DNA of 18,260 nt from CAYGZC01 sp964354225 (GTDB taxonomy: Bacteria > Bacteroidota > Ignavibacteria > UBA10030 > SZUA-254). The stretch is taken from positions 1 to 18,260 of the forward strand of contig CAYGZC010000189.1 in assembly GCA_964354225.1 (NCBI GenBank), read 5' to 3'. Shown here piece after piece: positions 15,595-18,260 of the stretch (within the stretch, counting starts at the first letter, position 1; each line of letters opens with the position of its first letter). Position numbers and translations under genes: made by a program. The notes beneath the pieces were generated by a model. That model did no database searches. It saw only the letters and a list, made by a program, of their open reading frames with translations, and was not told where the DNA came from.

Positions 15595-15742
15595 AAGCGT
15601 AAACATGGCACTCATTCTTTTGGCAATGGCTTTCATAAATCTTGTCTCCTCGTATTATTGTATTCGTTCAACCGTTTTGCTCGCGAAAAATGAATCATTC
15701 TTAGCTCGCAAAACAGTTGCATGTTTACGCTAAACGTTAAGC
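15588..15742 (+). repeat. attC-like recombination site between modules 1 and 2
   Basis: The order of elements is that of an attC site. R''-like GCATAAC lies at 15588-15594 and L''-like AGCGTAAACATG at 15596-15607. After a variable central part come L'-like CATGTTTACGCT at 15720-15731 (perfect 12-bp complement of L'') and R'-like GTTAAGC at 15736-15742. The R boxes pair at 6 of 7 positions, and the L stem continues as ACT/AGT after a 2x2 internal loop. The 155-nt size is long but within the range seen for VCR-like sites. Spacers between R and L boxes are 1 and 4 nt, shorter than usual. It would be the 3' recombination site of module 1. Confidence 0.5.
15669..15719. repeat. Inner palindrome of the attC-like site
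   Basis: CAACCGTTTTGC (15669-15680) is complementary to GCAAAACAGTTG (15708-15719) at 11 of 12 positions, with GAATCATTC at the centre. It abuts the outer stem arm at 15720. The CGTTTTGC core also occurs in both terminal repeats of module 1. Confidence 0.7.
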
Positions 15743-15755
15743 GCAATGCATATTC
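15736..15755 (+). repeat. Left terminal inverted repeat of module 2
   Basis: GTTAAGCGCAATGCATATTC matches the reverse complement of 16564-16583 at 16 of 20 positions, the first six bases and the GCA/TGC blocks being identical. Confidence 0.65.
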
Positions 15756-15772
15756 AATAATAAGATAATAAC

Positions 15773-16363
15773 ATGAACCCGTTTGATTCTGAAGCCTTAC
15801 GGCTCATCTTCATTTTCTTTGTGCCTGGATTTATTTCAATTAAGGTATATGATCTGTATGTTCCATCTGAACGAAGAGATTTTTCAAAATCTTTGATGGA
15901 AGCGGTCAGCTTTAGCTGTGTCAATTTCGCTATCACCTACTAGGCTATCGTTGCGATACACTCGGGCGGATTTCAGAGTGAACATCCATTCTTCTATTAC
16001 CTGAGCACAATTATCATTCTTTTTATTGCCCCAATCTTTTGGCCTATCGCCTATTTCAAAATTCTCTCACTCGCATCTGTTCGTCGGCGAACTATACACC
16101 CCATTCCTAAACCTTGGGACTATGTTTTTTCTCAGGGCGAATCTCTTTGGGTAATTGTGCACTTAAAAGATGGAAGACGAATCGGCGGCAGATACGATAC
16201 TAAATCATTTGCTTCCTCGTCCCCATCTGGTGAACAGATATATCTAGAGGAAGTTTGGCGACTCGATGACGACGGCAAGTTCATATCGAAAGTTGAAGGT
16301 TCAAAAGGAATCATTCTGTCACACCAAGATTTTGAAGCAATCGAATTTTTTCAACAACAATAG
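15773..16363 (+). pseudogene. DUF6338-like membrane protein gene interrupted by an in-frame TAG
   Basis: One frame runs 196 codons from ATG 15773 to the TAG at 16361, broken only by TAG at 15941-15943 (codon 57). Before the break, residues 1-56 hold a hydrophobic segment with LRLIFIFFVPGFISIKVYDL; after it the same frame continues with a second hydrophobic stretch (FFYYLSTIIILFIAPIFWPIAYF) and a soluble domain with SLWVIVHLKDGRRIGGRY and IYLEEVWRLDDDG. This order resembles what I remember of DUF6338 proteins: two to three helices, then a beta-rich cytoplasmic domain. A TGG-to-TAG change would restore Trp. The rest looks undecayed, so the stop is recent, suppressed, or a sequencing error. Internal restart at 16157 would give only the soluble tail. 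Confidence 0.7.
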
Positions 16364-16374
16364 GAGCATGTACT

Positions 16375-16569
16375 ATGGATGACGGATATAATCCAAATTC
16401 AAATTCTAAGCCACCAGAGAAGGAAGTTCCCTTTAAGGAAGGTTACCAACCTTCGAAGAAAGGTTATCAACCCAGCGACAGCAATCTTAATCCGTCCAAA
16501 CCTCCACAAGGCGGATCAGGTGTGCCGCAGAAAGATACCGGCGATAAGAATGGTGGAAAGAAAGAGTAG
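16375..16569 (+). CDS. Small Gly-Tyr-Gln-Pro repeat protein (module 2)
   Basis: This 64-aa hydrophilic, Pro/Lys/Gly-rich, probably disordered protein has repeated units: GYNPN (4-8), GYQPS (23-27) and GYQPS (30-34), then PSKPPQGG. GGAG at 16363-16366, overlapping the stop of the DUF6338-like gene, lies 8 nt before the ATG. This suggests the two are translated together and act as a pair. My recollection, unchecked, is that similar YQP-repeat small proteins occur beside DUF6338 genes elsewhere. The stop codon falls inside the right terminal repeat of module 2, so the module is trimmed to its genes. Function unknown. Confidence 0.72.
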   Translation: MDDGYNPNSNSKPPEKEVPFKEGYQPSKKGYQPSDSNLNPSKPPQGGSGVPQKDTGDKNGGKKE

Positions 16570-16583
16570 GCACTGCACTTAAC
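16564..16583 (-). repeat. Right terminal inverted repeat of module 2
   Basis: GAGTAGGCACTGCACTTAAC is the inverted partner of 15736-15755 (16 of 20). It contains the stop codon of the YQP-repeat protein. Only AATA separates it from the left end of module 3. Confidence 0.65.
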
Positions 16584-16587
16584 AATA

Positions 16588-16606
16588 GTTATGTACCACG
16601 CAGTTC
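16588..16606 (+). repeat. Left terminal inverted repeat of module 3
   Basis: GTTATGTACCACGCAGTTC matches the reverse complement of 17956-17974 at 15 of 19 positions (GTTATG, CC and GCAGTTC conserved). It shares CAATAGTTATG across the junction with the left end of module 1. Confidence 0.6.
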
Positions 16607-16633
16607 TACCAATAGGAATCAATACCAAATCTC

Positions 16634-17938
16634 ATGAAACCCAAACTTTTCGTTGGTTCTTCAACTGAAGCACTTAAAGTTGCGTACGCAATCCAAGAGA
16701 GTTTAGAATGCGATGCTCTTTGCACCGTTTGGAAGCAAGGTATATTTGATCTATCGGGTAATGCTCTAGACAATTTGCTAAATGCAGTAGAGCGATTTGA
16801 CTTTGCCATCTTTATTTTCCAACCTGACGATGTTTCCAGAATCAGGGAAGAAACAGTAAGAACAGTAAGAGACAACGTCATATTCGAACTCGGTCTTTTC
16901 GTAAGCAGACTTGGCAAAGAAAGAGTCTACTTTCTCGTACCCAAGGATTCTGAGGAAATCCACATGCCGACGGATCTCTTGGGAGTTAAGCCAGGTCATT
17001 ACACTCCACCCGAAAAAGATGATGATCTCTTAGCTGCCCTCGGTCCTTTCTGCAATCAAGTAAGAAGACGCATTGAAGATAAAGGTGAATTTGATAAGTC
17101 GCTTTCTTCAGAAAAAGCATCTATCTCTGGTCTCAAATCTGAAACACTTCCCCATACAAACGTGGATGGCATTGAGTTAGAAACCAAGAAGAGCAAACAT
17201 ATAGAGAATGGTGTCACGGTTGATGACTTTGGTAATTTCACGATCTCTGAGGCTCCGACAGTATTTTTTGCGCATCGCATGAGCAAGTCCTTTCCAGGAA
17301 TACGAGGATTGGAATGGTTCACGAACCCTAAGCAAGCTTTAGATAGACTCGAGATACTCCTCCGAAATCCGATTCTCTTTGAAAAGAGTAATGGTTATGG
17401 CGTAACACGCGATCCAATTTGGTGGTTTCGTGGCGGTCGTGCTTTTTATATAGATTCTTTCGCACGTCTTACTGAAACAAGGTGTCTGATGGATATCGAT
17501 GAGTTGGAGATTGACAGACTTGCGATCTTCCACAGCTCATCGTATTATCAGAGTTTTGTTTACGTGGAAGTTCAACCTGATCAACCTATCGGTATCTACA
17601 AGACGAGTGCTGTTGACATACAGCGAATGGTAGAATCTTTCGGTTATGCATATGAAGAATACGGGATTTATCAGAATACACCCATTACTAGAGCATGTTA
17701 CGATGATGGTGCCGCCGTTATCGATGGAACCGTCACTGATACGAGTGGTGCTCAGTTACGAGGTCGCTATTTGAGCAGATATAATTTCTTAATTACCTCT
17801 AAGTTCTCCCCGATAAATACGAAGGCTTTTGACATAGCATCAAAGCCTTTGCTCAACGGTATTCTCTTGGGTGAAGATCGGTTTAATGAATTGTTTGAGA
17901 TGATAGAGAGACTACCTCGACACGACGGAGATTATTAA
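16634..17938 (+). CDS. TIR-like (Cap12/PycTIR-type) protein with an unrecognised C-terminal domain
   Basis: The N-terminal ~125 residues form the TIR-like nucleotide-binding domain of CBASS Cap12 and Pycsar TIR effectors: KPKLFVGSS (2-10), VWKQGIFDLSGNALDNL, FDFAIFIFQPDD (55-66) and RDNVIFELGLFVSRLGKERVYFL, where E85 sits at the place of the catalytic glutamate. Relatives cleave NAD+ during phage infection. A polar linker (about 145-195) leads to a C-terminal domain (about 200-434) with FPGIRGLEWFTNPKQAL, WWFRGG (263-268) and a Tyr-rich middle; I know no family for it. It has no membrane segment and is not a STING domain. No cyclase gene is nearby, so the C-terminal part may itself sense the trigger. 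It is the only gene of module 3. Confidence 0.82.
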   Translation: MKPKLFVGSSTEALKVAYAIQESLECDALCTVWKQGIFDLSGNALDNLLNAVERFDFAIFIFQPDDVSRIREETVRTVRDNVIFELGLFVSRLGKERVYFLVPKDSEEIHMPTDLLGVKPGHYTPPEKDDDLLAALGPFCNQVRRRIEDKGEFDKSLSSEKASISGLKSETLPHTNVDGIELETKKSKHIENGVTVDDFGNFTISEAPTVFFAHRMSKSFPGIRGLEWFTNPKQALDRLEILLRNPILFEKSNGYGVTRDPIWWFRGGRAFYIDSFARLTETRCLMDIDELEIDRLAIFHSSSYYQSFVYVEVQPDQPIGIYKTSAVDIQRMVESFGYAYEEYGIYQNTPITRACYDDGAAVIDGTVTDTSGAQLRGRYLSRYNFLITSKFSPINTKAFDIASKPLLNGILLGEDRFNELFEMIERLPRHDGDY

Positions 17939-17955
17939 CAAAACACAAACCACGT

Positions 17956-17974
17956 GAACTGCACGGCGCATAAC
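17956..17974 (-). repeat. Right terminal inverted repeat of module 3
   Basis: GAACTGCACGGCGCATAAC is the inverted partner of 16588-16606 (15 of 19) and ends in the same GCATAAC as module 1. The following ~60 nt contain a possible GTT-type partner (GTTGTCGC at 18019-18026), but I cannot show a proper attC right half. Confidence 0.6.
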
Positions 17975-18104
17975 ACAACAAACAACAGCGCTCCATTTAT
18001 GTATTGAAAGAAATTATAGTTGTCGCTCAATGCTTTTGATTAACAAAATATTATTCTCTTGGAGTTCATAAAACTGTTTCGTTATTTTACAAGACGTTCA
18101 ACTC

Positions 18105-18133
18105 TTGCGATTCTATAGGAAACTTCGTATATT
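18105..18133 (+). promoter_or_regulatory. Promoter of rpmE
   Basis: TTGCGA (18105-18110), a 17-nt spacer and TATATT (18128-18133) lie about 35 nt before the rpmE ATG, giving a short leader of about 30 nt with TTGGAGA as ribosome site. Confidence 0.6.
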
Positions 18134-18168
18134 AATTCCACAAATTGACTTAGAATTGGAGATTTATA

Positions 18169-18260
18169 ATGAAAAAAGGTATTCATCCCGCTTATAAGAA
18201 ATCGATTGTCGCTTGTGTTTGCGGCGCAACATTTGAAACCCGTTCAACCGGAGGCGATCA
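18169..18260 (+). CDS. rpmE: Ribosomal protein L31 (3' partial)
   Basis: The first 30 codons read MKKGIHPAYKKSIVACVCGA, then TFETRSTGGD, matching the start of bacterial L31, a 50S subunit protein at the subunit bridge. Cys16 and Cys18 correspond to the first two zinc ligands of the C+ (zinc-binding) type; the second pair would lie beyond the window. TTGGAGA precedes the ATG by 7 nt. The gene has its own promoter and marks the return to core chromosome after the accessory modules. Confidence 0.92.
   Translation, partial: MKKGIHPAYKKSIVACVCGATFETRSTGGD

Larger units (their letters stand above)
15406..15772. other. Palindrome-rich intermodule region without a confident gene
   Basis: After the membrane protein stop, 367 nt hold no gene I trust. 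Frames on both strands (15395-15733 forward, 15181-15636 reverse) cross the inverted repeats and overlap real genes. The stretch contains the right repeat of module 1, the attC-like site, nested palindromes and the left end of module 2, each listed separately. Confidence 0.6.
14888..17974 (+). mobile_element. Array of three inverted-repeat-bounded gene modules (integron-cassette-like)
   Basis: Module 1 (14911-15594), module 2 (15736-16583) and module 3 (16588-17974) each start GTTA(T/A)G and end with the reverse complement C(A/T)TAAC, the repeats extending 19-46 nt into the module. All genes point the same way and sit close to the module ends. Integron cassettes have this layout: the first bases of an inserted cassette come from its own attC site, so its start complements its end, and R' boxes have a GTT core. 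GTTAAGC at 15736 fits the GTTRRRY consensus exactly. No integrase gene is visible, and the 4-nt gap between modules 2 and 3 lacks the L boxes of a normal attC, so the identity is inferred. Confidence 0.5.

Noticed and set aside
15395..15733. Forward 112-codon frame between modules 1 and 2
   Set aside because: It starts inside the membrane gene, has no ribosome site, and its 3' third consists of the palindromic recombination-like site.
16634..17938. Complete CBASS, Pycsar or Thoeris system
   Set aside because: Only a TIR-like effector is visible; there is no nucleotidyltransferase or cyclase, no STING or SLOG partner, and no ancillary Cap genes in the window.
14888..17974. Insertion sequence or prophage
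   Set aside because: No transposase, integrase or phage structural gene is found on either strand; the terminal repeats enclose cargo genes only.
17975..18035. Continuation of the Tgt gene after the array (a short Ala-Pro-Phe-Met match)
   Set aside because: Only four residues agree with the Tgt APxFMP region and a stop follows at once; this is chance level.
1..18260. CRISPR array
   Set aside because: No regularly spaced direct repeats were found; the repeats present are inverted and flank genes.

Overview
The window is an AT-rich bacterial chromosome segment from a Gram-negative, outer-membrane organism. LolA, two outer-membrane beta-barrel proteins, a periplasmic cyclophilin and an RNase G with a charged insert in its S1 domain fit the Bacteroidota/Chlorobiota/Ignavibacteriota (FCB) side of the tree. 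E. coli-like promoters (TTGACA-type -35 with 17-nt spacers) and a ComB-family phosphatase argue against a typical Bacteroidia member. The lineage is inferred from gene content only. Every supported gene is on the + strand.

Region 1 (1-2615) is a surface-glycan locus. The 3' end of an outer-membrane barrel gene is followed by a membrane glycosyltransferase that closely resembles the catalytic half of E. coli NfrB, then by a single-domain response regulator. Region 2 (2662-2805) is a well-formed 4.5S/SRP RNA gene with its own promoter. Region 3 (3057-13917) is a dense housekeeping run: RNase E/G, transaldolase, gcvT, comB, ftsK, lolA, a UPF0104 membrane protein, an outer-membrane barrel, a periplasmic cyclophilin and DNA polymerase III delta. 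Gaps are mostly 30 nt or less, with ATGA overlaps at gcvT/comB and ftsK/lolA. A SPOR-domain membrane protein (14126-14665) follows from its own TTGACA promoter.

Region 4 (about 14690-17974) is accessory DNA and the most interesting part. A promoter and a folded leader precede a short reading frame resembling the first ~28 residues of queuine tRNA-ribosyltransferase (Tgt), which breaks off where accessory DNA starts. Three gene modules follow, each bounded by its own terminal inverted repeats that begin GTTA(T/A)G and end C(A/T)TAAC. Module 1 (14911-15594) carries a 143-aa three-helix membrane protein inside ~46-bp inverted repeats. Module 2 (15736-16583) carries a DUF6338-like membrane protein broken by one in-frame TAG, plus a 64-aa Gly-Tyr-Gln-Pro repeat protein. 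Module 3 (16588-17974) carries a 434-aa protein with an N-terminal TIR-like (Cap12/PycTIR-type) domain and a C-terminal domain I do not recognise. The module 1/2 junction can be read as an attC-like site. The simplest reading is a small integron-cassette-like array without a visible integrase, carrying probable defence or conflict genes. The short outward-extending stems at the other ends do not fit textbook attC sites, so another recombination module is possible.

Region 5 (18105-18260) returns to core genes: a promoter and the first 30 codons of rpmE (ribosomal protein L31). The accessory block therefore sits between ordinary core loci.
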